Shown here piece after piece: positions 1-8,718 of a stretch of DNA of 64,000 bases; the first letter of the stretch is position 1, and each line of letters opens with the position of its first letter. Made by a program: the position numbers and the translations under genes. The DNA lies in NCBI RefSeq assembly GCF_052324685.1, contig NW_027506980.1, forward strand, positions 124,001 to 188,000, written 5' to 3'. The notes below the pieces were generated by a model. That model was not told where the DNA came from. It saw nothing but the letters and a program-made list of their open reading frames with translations, and did no database searches. The DNA is from Brachyhypopomus gauderio. Taxonomy: Eukaryota; Chordata; Actinopteri; Gymnotiformes; Hypopomidae.

Positions 1-142
1 TGTGAGATCATGCACCAGGTTTAGTGAATGTTTAAGGGTGAAGGTCTTTAATTTCTGCACAAATTCCACAAACATAGCTCAGGTCCTGCTCAACATGTCA
101 ACATGTGGTGACAGCAAGTGCCTTTGGGGTCCTACAAAAATC

Positions 143-215
143 GCCCGGCTAGCTCAGTCGGTAGAGCATGACACTCTTAATCTCAGGGTCGTGGGTTGGA
201 GCCCCACGTTGGGCG
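143..215 (+). tRNA. tRNA-Lys-CTT: tRNA-Lys(CTT), class K2, probably inactive
   Basis: U0; model for class K2 (U0, U23, U24, U34). The acceptor stem, D arm and CTT anticodon are intact. G30 is replaced by C, giving a C30-C40 mismatch inside the anticodon stem. C56 is replaced by G, which breaks the G19-C56 tertiary pair and changes the invariant C of the B box. The same C-to-G change in yeast SUP4 is a classic TFIIIC-binding defect. Two hits of this kind in one copy suggest a decaying gene, yet the copies have been multiplied. Confidence 0.7.
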
Positions 216-304
216 AGAGGCTGGTTTGTTTGAGTGAAATGTTGAAATTTAGTTAATCTGTTTGCACAAAATACGTCTAAAAAAGAAGAGAAAGGAACAT
301 ACAT

Positions 305-331
305 CGTCCCTGGGTGGGCTCGAACCACCAT

Positions 332-372
<41 letters not shown>

Positions 373-378
373 AGAGAC
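305..378 (-). tRNA. tRNA-Asn-GTT: tRNA-Asn(GTT), class N1
   Basis: U0; model for class N1 (24 copies). 74 nt; all stems pair: acceptor GTCTCTG/CAGGGAC with one T-G wobble, anticodon stem TTCGG/CCGAA around the loop CTGTTAA (anticodon GTT), and T stem GGTGG/CCACC. The discriminator base is G and no CCA is encoded, as in nuclear genes. It reads AAC and AAU. Compared with the vertebrate tRNA-Asn I remember, the variable loop is AGGAT rather than AGGTT in every copy. A T6 terminator follows on the - strand. Confidence 0.96.
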
Positions 379-1532
379 CAGATGCTGCTGTGCTTACATA
401 GTTCTTCCTCAAAAGAAAAACCCAACAAGCACATTCCTCCTGTTTGCTGGCTTTTGATTAAATGAGCCAATGCATAAAGGATGCAACATCAATGTCACTC
501 ACACTTTTCTGCTAGCTTGTCTAAAATTCGCCCTTCCTTTAATTTCTCACTTGTCAAGACCTGCAGGTCTTCAAACAAAAGGTCAGTTTGTAGACCCTTT
601 TCCTGTCAAAGTTTTGATCCTTTTGTCCACCAGTCATCGGAATGTGTATGATTTTCACCAGTTTACACAGTGTAGCTCCCTTGCCTTCAGTTGCAGGGTT
701 ATGTCCTCTTAGATAAGACGCTTTTGAAATTATTTGTGAAAATGCACCCAAAACCTATTCAAAACAGATTTGATGGAAGCACTGCAGGAGCTGCTCCAAG
801 ACGCATTTTGTCCAGAAAATGTGCTATCATGAATGCATCCATATCACCAACACACATTTACAAACCAAACCATAGGCAATAAAATACATGAGTAAACTGA
901 TTTGTGGACCTTTGTGGCACTTGGTACTGCTGAGATCAGGATCATTACAGAGTTCAGCAATTATTTTCCCAACTAGGTCATTGATACATTGGAATCCCCA
1001 ATGTTTTCTGGAACAGAATAGGCTATGCCTTTCGGATGAGAATAAAAAAAGACTTCAAGAACCAAAAAAGAAGTTAAGCTGCCTTCAGCTGATGTACTCA
1101 GACTAAAGGGAAACACTTTAAATCCCAAGGTGAAATGCACATGGTCAAAATTTTATCAGGACAGAGTACATGTTTTACTTTGATATTAAGAGCGATCACT
1201 GGATTGTCTTCCAGTAAATTAATGTTTTCTTCCGCTACAAAACGTTTTTTCAACAACTATAAAGAGGCTATGCAACGAAACTGAGCTGGGATGTCAAGTG
1301 CCTTTAATGGTACCTTTTTGACCCCACTTCAAATGCTGCTGTTACCTGACCAGTTCGATTGTTGATTTGCCAGATTCTCAATCTCTGGGATGTGAGATCA
1401 TGCACCAGGTTTAGTGAATGTTTAAGGGTGAAGGTCTTTAATTTCTGCACAAATTCCACAAACATAGCTCAGGTCCTGCTCAACATGTCAACATGTGGCG
1501 ACAGCAAGTGCCTTTGGGGTCCTACAAAAATC

Positions 1533-1605
1533 GCCCGGCTAGCTCAGTCAGTAGAGCATGAGACTCTTAATCTCAGGGTCATGGGTTCGAGCCCCATGTT
1601 GGGCG
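1533..1605 (+). tRNA. tRNA-Lys-CTT: tRNA-Lys(CTT), class K3
   Basis: U1; model for class K3 (U1, U11, U25). Three changes from K1: G18 to A in the D loop, and G49 to A with C65 to U, which together keep the top T-stem pair (A49-U65). G18 normally pairs with pseudouridine 55 and lies in the A box, so folding and promoter strength may both be reduced. The preserved stem pair suggests a descended rather than a randomly damaged gene. Confidence 0.85.
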
Positions 1606-1614
1606 AGAGGCTGA

Positions 1615-1621
1615 TTTGTTT
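1615..1621 (+). terminator. Possible weak non-canonical terminator of tRNA-Lys (example U1)
   Basis: TTTGTTT begins 10 nt after the tRNA-Lys 3' end. No run of four T follows on the + strand until 1842-1845, 237 nt downstream and beyond the opposing tRNA-Asn. Interrupted T tracts can stop vertebrate Pol III weakly, so this is the best candidate, but its use is inference. Confidence 0.4.
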
Positions 1622-1668
1622 GAGTGAAATGTTGAAATTTAGTTAATCTGTTTGCACAAAATACGTCT

Positions 1669-1674
1669 AAAAAA
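1669..1674 (-). terminator. Pol III T6 terminator of tRNA-Asn (example U1)
   Basis: On the - strand a run of six T begins 21 nt after the tRNA-Asn 3' end. It lies at S+310 to S+315 in every unit. In U2, U12, U26 and U38 a G-to-A change turns agaagag into agaaaag and adds a separate T4 just before this run. Confidence 0.85.
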
Positions 1675-1694
1675 GAAGAGAAAGGAACATACAT

Positions 1695-1721
1695 CGTCCC
1701 TGGGTGGGCTCGAACCACCAT

Positions 1722-1762
<41 letters not shown>

Positions 1763-1768
1763 AGAGAC
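1695..1768 (-). tRNA. tRNA-Asn-GTT: tRNA-Asn(GTT), class N1
   Basis: U1. No difference from the gene at 305-378. Confidence 0.96.
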
Positions 1769-2922
1769 CAGATGCTGCTGTGCTTACATAGTTCTTCCTC
1801 AAAAGAAAAACCCAACAAGCACATTCCTCCTGTTTGCTGGCTTTTGATGAAATGAGCCAATGCATAAAGGATGCAACATCAATGTCACTCACACTTTTCT
1901 GCTAGCTTGTCTAAAATTCGCCCTTCCTTCAATTTCTCACTTGTCAAGACCTGCAGGTCTTCAAACAAAAGGTCAGTTTGTAGACCCTTTTCCTGTCAAA
2001 GTTTTGATCCTTTTGTCCACCAGTCATCGGAATGTGTATGATTTTCACCAGTTTACACAGTGTAGCTCCCTTGCCTTCAGTTGCAGGGTTATGTCGTCTT
2101 AGATAAGACGCTTTTGAAATTATTTGTGAAAATGCACCCAAAACCTATTCAAAACAGATTTGATGGAAGCACTGCAGGAGCTGCTCCAAGACGCATTTTG
2201 TCCAGAAAATGTGCTATCATGAATGCATCCATATCACCAACACACATTTACAAACCAAACCATAGGCAATAAAATACATGAGTAAACTGATTTGTGGACC
2301 TTTGTGGCACTTGGTACTGCTGAGATCAGGATCATTACAGAGTTCAGCAATTATTTTCCCAACTAGGTCATTGATACATTGGAATCCCCAATGTTTTCTG
2401 GAACAGAATAGGCTATGCCTTTCGGATGAGAATAAAAAAAGACTTCAAGAACCAAAAAAGAAGTTAAGCTGCCTTCAGCTGATGTACTCAGACTAAAGGG
2501 AAACACTTTAAATCCCAAGGTGAAATGCACATGCTCAAAATTTTATCAGGACAGAGTACATGTTTTACTTTGATATTAAGAGCGATCACTGGATTGTCTT
2601 CCAGTAAATTAATGTTTTCTTCCGCTACAAAACGTTTTTTCAACAACTATAAAGAGGCTATGCAACGAAACTGAGCTGGGATGTCAAGTGCCTTTAATGG
2701 TACCTTTTTGACCCCACTTCAAATGCTGCTGTTACCTGACCAGTTCGATTGTTAGTTTGCCAGATTCTCAATCTCTGGGATGTGAGATCATGCACCAGGT
2801 TTAGTGAATGTTTAAGGGTGAAGGTCTTTAATTTCTGCACAAATTCCACAAACATAGCTCAGGTCCTGCTCAACATGTCAACATGTGGCGACAGCAAGTG
2901 CCTTTGGGGTCCTACAAAAATC
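1769..2922. other. Spacer between tRNA-Asn of one unit and tRNA-Lys of the next (example U1/U2)
   Basis: This 1,154-bp stretch stands for the same interval in every unit. I see no protein gene in it: the open frames are 60-95 codons, overlap on both strands, and simply recur because the DNA recurs. It holds several short inverted repeats: AAGACCTGCAGGTCTT at 1946-1961, tacacagtgta at 2054-2064, cgtcttagataagacg at 2095-2110, and acattgg/ccaatgt around a 5-nt centre at 2376-2394. An 11-bp word, caagtgccttt, occurs near its end (2685-2695) and again shortly before tRNA-Lys (2895-2905). I recognise no PSE, Sm site or third RNA gene. Confidence 0.7.
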
Positions 2923-2929
2923 GCCCGGC

Positions 2930-2941
2930 TAGCTCAGTCGG
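2930..2941 (+). promoter_or_regulatory. A box of tRNA-Lys (example U2)
   Basis: tagctcagtcgg, tRNA positions 8-19, fits the internal A box bound by TFIIIC. K3 copies change the first G of the terminal GG (G18) to A. Confidence 0.85.
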
Positions 2942-2973
2942 TAGAGCATGAGACTCTTAATCTCAGGGTCGTG

Positions 2974-2984
2974 GGTTCGAGCCC
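2974..2984 (+). promoter_or_regulatory. B box of tRNA-Lys (example U2)
   Basis: ggttcgagccc, tRNA positions 52-62, is a full match to the B-box consensus. In the four K2 copies the C at position 56 is G (ggttggagccc), at the most conserved base of the box. The tRNA-Asn genes carry the same ggttcgagccc on the other strand. Confidence 0.9.
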
Positions 2985-3084
2985 CACGTTGGGCGAGAGG
3001 CTGATTTGTTTGAGTGAAATGTTGAAATTTAGTTAATCTGTTTGCACAAAATACGTCTAAAAAAGAAAAGAAAGGAACATACAT

Positions 3085-3111
3085 CGTCCCTGGGTGGGCT
3101 CGAACCAGCAT

Positions 3112-3152
<41 letters not shown>

Positions 3153-3158
3153 AGAGAC
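3085..3158 (-). tRNA. tRNA-Asn-GTT: tRNA-Asn(GTT), class N2, T-stem mismatch
   Basis: U2; model for class N2 (12 copies). One change from N1: G50 to C, which leaves a C50-C64 mismatch inside the T stem (GCTGG against CCACC). The A and B boxes are untouched, so transcription may be normal while the tRNA is less stable. An extra T4 precedes the T6 terminator in this unit. Confidence 0.88.
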
Positions 3159-4312
3159 CAGATGCTGCTGTGCTTACATAGTTCTTCCTCAAAAGAAAAA
3201 CCCAACAAGCACATTCCTCCTGTTTGCTGGCTTTTGATGAAATGAGCCAATGCATAAAGGATGCAACATCAATGTCACTCACACTTTTCTGCTAGCTTGT
3301 CTAAAATTCGCCCTTCCTTCAATTTCTCACTTGTCAAGACCTGCAGGTCTTCAAACAAAAGGTCAGTTTGTAGACCCTTTTCCTGTCAAAGTTTTGATCC
3401 TTTTGTCCACCAGTCATCGGAATGTGTATGATTTTCACCAGTTTACACAGTGTAGCTCCCTTGCCTTCAGTTGCAGGGTTATGTCGTCTTAGATAAGACG
3501 CTTTTGAAATTATTTGTGAAAATGCACCCAAAACCTATTCAAAACAGATTTGATGGAAGCACTGCAGGAGCTGCTCCAAGACGCATTTTGTCCAGAAAAT
3601 GTGCTATCATGAATGCATCCATATCACCAACACACATTTACAAACCAAACCATAGGCAATAAAATACATGAGTAAACTGATTTGTGGACCTTTGTGGCAC
3701 TTGGTACTGCTGAGATCAGGATCATTACAGAGTTCAGCAATTATTTTCCCAACTAGGTCATTGATACATTGGAATCCCCAATGTTTTCTGGAACAGAATA
3801 GGCTATGCCTTTCGGATGAGAATAAAAAAAGACTTCAAGAACCAAAAAAGAAGTTAAGCTGCCTTCAGCTGATGTACTCAGACTAAAGGGAAACACTTTA
3901 AATCCCAAGGTGAAATGCACATGCTCAAAATTTTATCAGGACAGAGTACATGTTTTACTTTGATATTAAGAGCGATCACTGGATTGTCTTCCAGTAAATT
4001 AATGTTTTCTTCCGCTACAAAACGTTTTTTCAACAACTATAAAGAGGCTATGCAACGAAACTGAGCTGGGATGTCAAGTGCCTTTAATGGTACCTTTTTG
4101 ACCCCACTTCAAATGCTGCTGTTACCTGACCAGTTCGATTGTTAGTTTGCCAGATTCTCAATCTCTGGGATGTGAGATCATGCACCAGGTTTAGTGAATG
4201 TTTAAGGGTGAAGGTCTTTAATTTCTGCACAAATTCCACAAACATAGCTCAGGTCCTGCTCAACATGTCAACATGTGGCGACAGCAAGTGCCTTTGGGGT
4301 CCTACAAAAATC

Positions 4313-4385
4313 GCCCGGCTAGCTCAGTCGGTAGAGCATGAGACTCTTAATCTCAGGGTCGTGGGTTCGAGCCCCACGTTGGGCG
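4313..4385 (+). tRNA. tRNA-Lys-CTT: tRNA-Lys(CTT), class K1
   Basis: U3. Same as 2923-2995. Confidence 0.97.
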
Positions 4386-4474
4386 AGAGGCTGATTTGTT
4401 TGAGTGAAATGTTGAAATTTAGTTAATCTGTTTGCACAAAATACGTCTAAAAAAGAAGAGAAAGGAACATACAT

Positions 4475-4501
4475 CGTCCCTGGGTGGGCTCGAACCAGCA
4501 T

Positions 4502-4542
<41 letters not shown>

Positions 4543-4548
4543 AGAGAC
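4475..4548 (-). tRNA. tRNA-Asn-GTT: tRNA-Asn(GTT), class N2
   Basis: U3. C50-C64 mismatch as at 3085-3158, without the extra T4. Confidence 0.88.
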
Positions 4549-5702
4549 CAGATGCTGCTGTGCTTACATAGTTCTTCCTCAAAAGAAAAACCCAACAAGC
4601 ACATTCCTCCTGTTTGCTGGCTTTTGATGAAATGAGCCAATGCATAAAGGATGCAACATCAATGTCACTCACACTTTTCTGCTAGCTTGTCTAAAATTCG
4701 CCCTTCCTTCAATTTCTCACTTGTCAAGACCTGCAGGTCTTCAAACAAAAGGTCAGTTTGTAGACCCTTTTCCTGTCAAAGTTTTGATCCTTTTGTCCAC
4801 CAGTCATCGGAATGTGTATGATTTTCACCAGTTTACACAGTGTAGCTCCCTTGCCTTCAGTTGCAGGGTTATGTCCTCTTAGATAAGACGCTTTTGAAAT
4901 TATTTGTGAAAATGCACCCAAAACCTATTCAAAACAGATTTGATGGAAGCACTGCAGGAGCTGCTCCAAGACGCATTTTGTCCAGAAAATGTGCTATCAT
5001 GAATGCATCCATATCACCAACACACATTTACAAACCAAACCATAGGCAATAAAATACATGAGTAAACTGATTTGTGGACCTTTGTGGCACTTGGTACTGC
5101 TGAGATCAGGATCATTACAGAGTTCAGCAATTATTTTCCCAACTAGGTCATTGATACATTGGAATCCCCAATGTTTTCTGGAACAGAATAGGCTATGCCT
5201 TTCGGATGAGAATAAAAAAAGACTTCAAGAACCAAAAAAGAAGTTAAGCTGCCTTCAGCTGATGCACTCAGACTAAAGGGAAACACTTTAAATCCCAAGG
5301 TGAAATGCACATGCTCAAAATTTTATCAGGACAGAGTACATGTTTTACTTTGATATTAAGAGCGATCACTGGATTGTCTTCCAGTAAATTAATGTTTTCT
5401 TCCGCTACAAAACGTTTTTTCAACAACTATAAAGAGGCTATGCAACGAAACTGAGCTGAGATGTCAAGTGCCTTTAATGGTACATTTTTGACCCCACTTC
5501 AAATGCTGCTGTTACCTGACCAGTTCGATTGTTAGTTTGCCAGATTCTCAATCTCTGGGATGTGAGATCATGCACCAGGTTTAGTGAATGTTTAAGGGTG
5601 AAGGTCTTTAGTTTCTGCACAAATTCCACAAACATAGCTCAGGTCCTGCTCAACATGTCAACATGTGGCGACAGCAAGTGCCTTTGGGGTCCTACAAAAA
5701 TC

Positions 5703-5775
5703 GCCCGGCTAGCTCAGTCGGTAGAGCATGAGACTCTTAATCTCAGGGTCGTGGGTTCGAGCCCCACGTTGGGCG
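5703..5775 (+). tRNA. tRNA-Lys-CTT: tRNA-Lys(CTT), class K1
   Basis: U4. Same as 2923-2995. Confidence 0.97.
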
Positions 5776-5864
5776 AGAGGCTGATTTGTTTGAGTGAAAT
5801 GTTGAAATTTAGTTAATCTGTTTGCACAAAATACGTCTAAAAAAGAAGAGAAAGGAACATACAT

Positions 5865-5891
5865 CGTCCCTGGGTGGGCTCGAACCACCAT

Positions 5892-5932
<41 letters not shown>

Positions 5933-5938
5933 AGAGAC
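5865..5938 (-). tRNA. tRNA-Asn-GTT: tRNA-Asn(GTT), class N1
   Basis: U4. Same as 305-378. Confidence 0.96.
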
Positions 5939-7092
5939 CAGATGCTGCTGTGCTTACATAGTTCTTCCTCAAAAGAAAAACCCAACAAGCACATTCCTCC
6001 TGTTTGCTGGCTTTTGATGAAATGAGCCAATGCATAAAGGATGCAACATCAATGTCACTCACACTTTTCTGCTAGCTTGTCTAAAATTCGCCCTTCCTTT
6101 AATTTCTCACTTGTCAAGACCTGCAGGTCTTCAAACAAAAGGTCAGTTTGTAGACCCTTTTCCTGTCAAAGTTTTGATCCTTTTGTCCACCAGTCATCGG
6201 AATGTGTATGATTTTCACCAGTTTACACAGTGTAGCTCCCTTGCCTTCAGTTGCAGGGTTATGTCCTCTTAGATAAGACGCTTTTGAAATTATTTGTGAA
6301 AATGCACCCAAAACCTATTCAAAACAGATTTGATGGAAGCACTGCAGGAGCTGCTCCAAGACGCATTTTGTCCAGAAAATGTGCTATCATGAATGCATCC
6401 ATATCACCAACACACATTTACAAACCAAACCATAGGCAATAAAATACATGAGTAAACTGATTTGTGGACCTTTGTGGCACTTGGTACTGCTGAGATCAGG
6501 ATCATTACAGAGTTCAGCAATTATTTTCCCAACTAGGTCATTGATACATTGGAATCCCCAATGTTTTCTGGAACAGAATAGGCTATGCCTTTCGGATGAG
6601 AATAAAAAAAGACTTCAAGAACCAAAAAAGAAGTTAAGCTGCCTTCAGCTGATGTACTCAGACTAAAGGGAAACACTTTAAATCCCAAGGTGAAATGCAC
6701 ATGCTCAAAATTTTATCAGGACAGAGTACATGTTTTACTTTGATATTAAGAGCGATCACTGGATTGTCTTCCAGTAAATTAATGTTTTCTTCCGCTACAA
6801 AACGTTTTTTCAACAACTATAAAGAGGCTATGCAACGAAACTGAGCTGGGATGTCAAGTGCCTTTAATGGTACCTTTTTGACCCCACTTCAAATGCTGCT
6901 GTTACCTGACCAGTTCGATTGTTAGTTTGCCAGATTCTCAATCTCTGGGATGTGAGATCATGCACCAGGTTTAGTGAATGTTTAAGGGTGAAGGTCTTTA
7001 ATTTCTGCACAAATTCCACAAACATAGCTCAGGTCCTGCTCAACATGTCAACATGTGGCGACAGCAAGTGCCTTTGGGGTCCTACAAAAATC

Positions 7093-7165
7093 GCCCGGCT
7101 AGCTCAGTCGGTAGAGCATGAGACTCTTAATCTCAGGGTCGTGGGTTCGAGCCCCACGTTGGGCG
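7093..7165 (+). tRNA. tRNA-Lys-CTT: tRNA-Lys(CTT), class K1
   Basis: U5. Same as 2923-2995. Confidence 0.97.
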
Positions 7166-7254
7166 AGAGGCTGATTTGTTTGAGTGAAATGTTGAAATTT
7201 AGTTAATCTGTTTGCACAAAATACGTCTAAAAAAGAAGAGAAAGGAACATACAT

Positions 7255-7281
7255 CGTCCCTGGGTGGGCTCGAACCACCAT

Positions 7282-7322
<41 letters not shown>

Positions 7323-7328
7323 AGAGAC
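7255..7328 (-). tRNA. tRNA-Asn-GTT: tRNA-Asn(GTT), class N1
   Basis: U5. Same as 305-378; its partner unit U15 has N2 instead. Confidence 0.96.
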
Positions 7329-8482
7329 CAGATGCTGCTGTGCTTACATAGTTCTTCCTCAAAAGAAAAACCCAACAAGCACATTCCTCCTGTTTGCTGG
7401 CTTTTGATGAAATGAGCCAATGCATAAAGGATGCAACATCAATGTCACTCACACTTTTCTGCTAGCTTGTCTAAAATTCGCCCTTCCTTCAATTTCTCAC
7501 TTGTCAAGACCTGCAGGTCTTCAAACAAAAGGTCAGTTTGTAGACCCTTTTCCTGTCAAAGTTTTGATCCTTTTGTCCACCAGTCATCGGAATGTGTATG
7601 ATTTTCACCAGTTTACACAGTGTAGCTCCCTTGCCTTCAGTTGCAGGGTTATGTCCTCTTAGATAAGACGCTTTTGAAATTATTTGTGAAAATGCACCCA
7701 AAACCTATTCAAAACAGATTTGATGGAAGCACTGCAGGAGCTGCTCCAAGACGCATTTTGTCCAGAAAATGTGCTATCATGAATGCATCCATATCACCAA
7801 CACACATTTACAAACCAAACCATAGGCAATAAAATACATGAGTAAACTGATTTGTGGACCTTTGTGGCACTTGGTACTGCTGAGATCAGGATCATTACAG
7901 AGTTCAGCAATTATTTTCCCAACTAGGTCATTGATACATTGGAATCCCCAATGTTTTCTGGAACAGAATAGGCTATGCCTTTCGGATGAGAATAAAAAAA
8001 GACTTCAAGAACCAAAAAAGAAGTTAAGCTGCCTTCAGCTGATGCACTCAGACTAAAGGGAAACACTTTAAATCCCAAGGTGAAATGCACATGCTCAAAA
8101 TTTTATCAGGACAGAGTACATGTTTTACTTTGATATTAAGAGCGATCACTGGATTGTCTTCCAGTAAATTAATGTTTTCTTCCGCTACAAAACGTTTTTT
8201 CAACAACTATAAAGAGGCTATGCAACGAAACTGAGCTGAGATGTCAAGTGCCTTTAATGGTACATTTTTGACCCCACTTCAAATGCTGCTGTTACCTGAC
8301 CAGTTCGATTGTTAGTTTGCCAGATTCTCAATCTCTGGGATGTGAGATCATGCACCAGGTTTAGTGAATGTTTAAGGGTGAAGGTCTTTAGTTTCTGCAC
8401 AAATTCCACAAACATAGCTCAGGTCCTGCTCAACATGTCAACATGTGGCGACAGCAAGTGCCTTTGGGGTCCTACAAAAATC

Positions 8483-8555
8483 GCCCGGCTAGCTCAGTCG
8501 GTAGAGCATGAGTCTCTTAATCTCAGGGTCGTGGGTTCGAGCCCCACGTTGGGCG
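8483..8555 (+). tRNA. tRNA-Lys-CTT: tRNA-Lys(CTT), class K4, anticodon-stem mismatch
   Basis: U6; model for class K4 (U6, U16, U29). One change from K1: A31 to U, leaving a U31-U39 mismatch at the base pair that closes the anticodon loop. Both promoter boxes are intact, so it is probably transcribed; the widened loop may lower decoding efficiency. Always paired with an N3 tRNA-Asn. Confidence 0.87.
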
Positions 8556-8644
8556 AGAGGCTGATTTGTTTGAGTGAAATGTTGAAATTTAGTTAATCTG
8601 TTTGCACAAAATACGTCTAAAAAAGAAGAGAAAGGAACATACAT

Positions 8645-8671
8645 CGTCCCTGAGTGGGCTCGAACCACCAT

Positions 8672-8712
<41 letters not shown>

Positions 8713-8718
8713 AGAGAC
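8645..8718 (-). tRNA. tRNA-Asn-GTT: tRNA-Asn(GTT), class N3
   Basis: U6; model for class N3 (U6, U16, U29, U32, U36). C65 to U gives a G49-U65 wobble at the end of the T stem. This is probably tolerated. Confidence 0.93.

Larger units (their letters stand above)
2923..2995 (+). tRNA. tRNA-Lys-CTT: tRNA-Lys(CTT), class K1
   Basis: U2; model for class K1 (31 copies). 73 nt, and as far as I remember identical to the main vertebrate tRNA-Lys(CUU): acceptor GCCCGGC/GTTGGGC, D arm AGCTCAGTCGGTAGAGC, anticodon stem TGAGA/TCTCA around CTCTTAA, T stem GTGGG/CCCAC. Discriminator G, no encoded CCA. It reads AAG. The A box, B box and all invariant positions are intact. Downstream there is no T4 run before the opposing tRNA-Asn, only TTTGTTT. 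Confidence 0.97.

Noticed and set aside
1351-1362. B-box-like word agttcgattgt in the spacer, hinting at a third tRNA
   Set aside because: There is no A box or cloverleaf around it and two consensus bases differ.
2376-2394. Hairpin acattgg/ccaatgt as a histone-type 3' stem-loop or snRNA element
   Set aside because: Sequence and loop do not match the histone stem-loop, and no Sm site or snRNA promoter is near.
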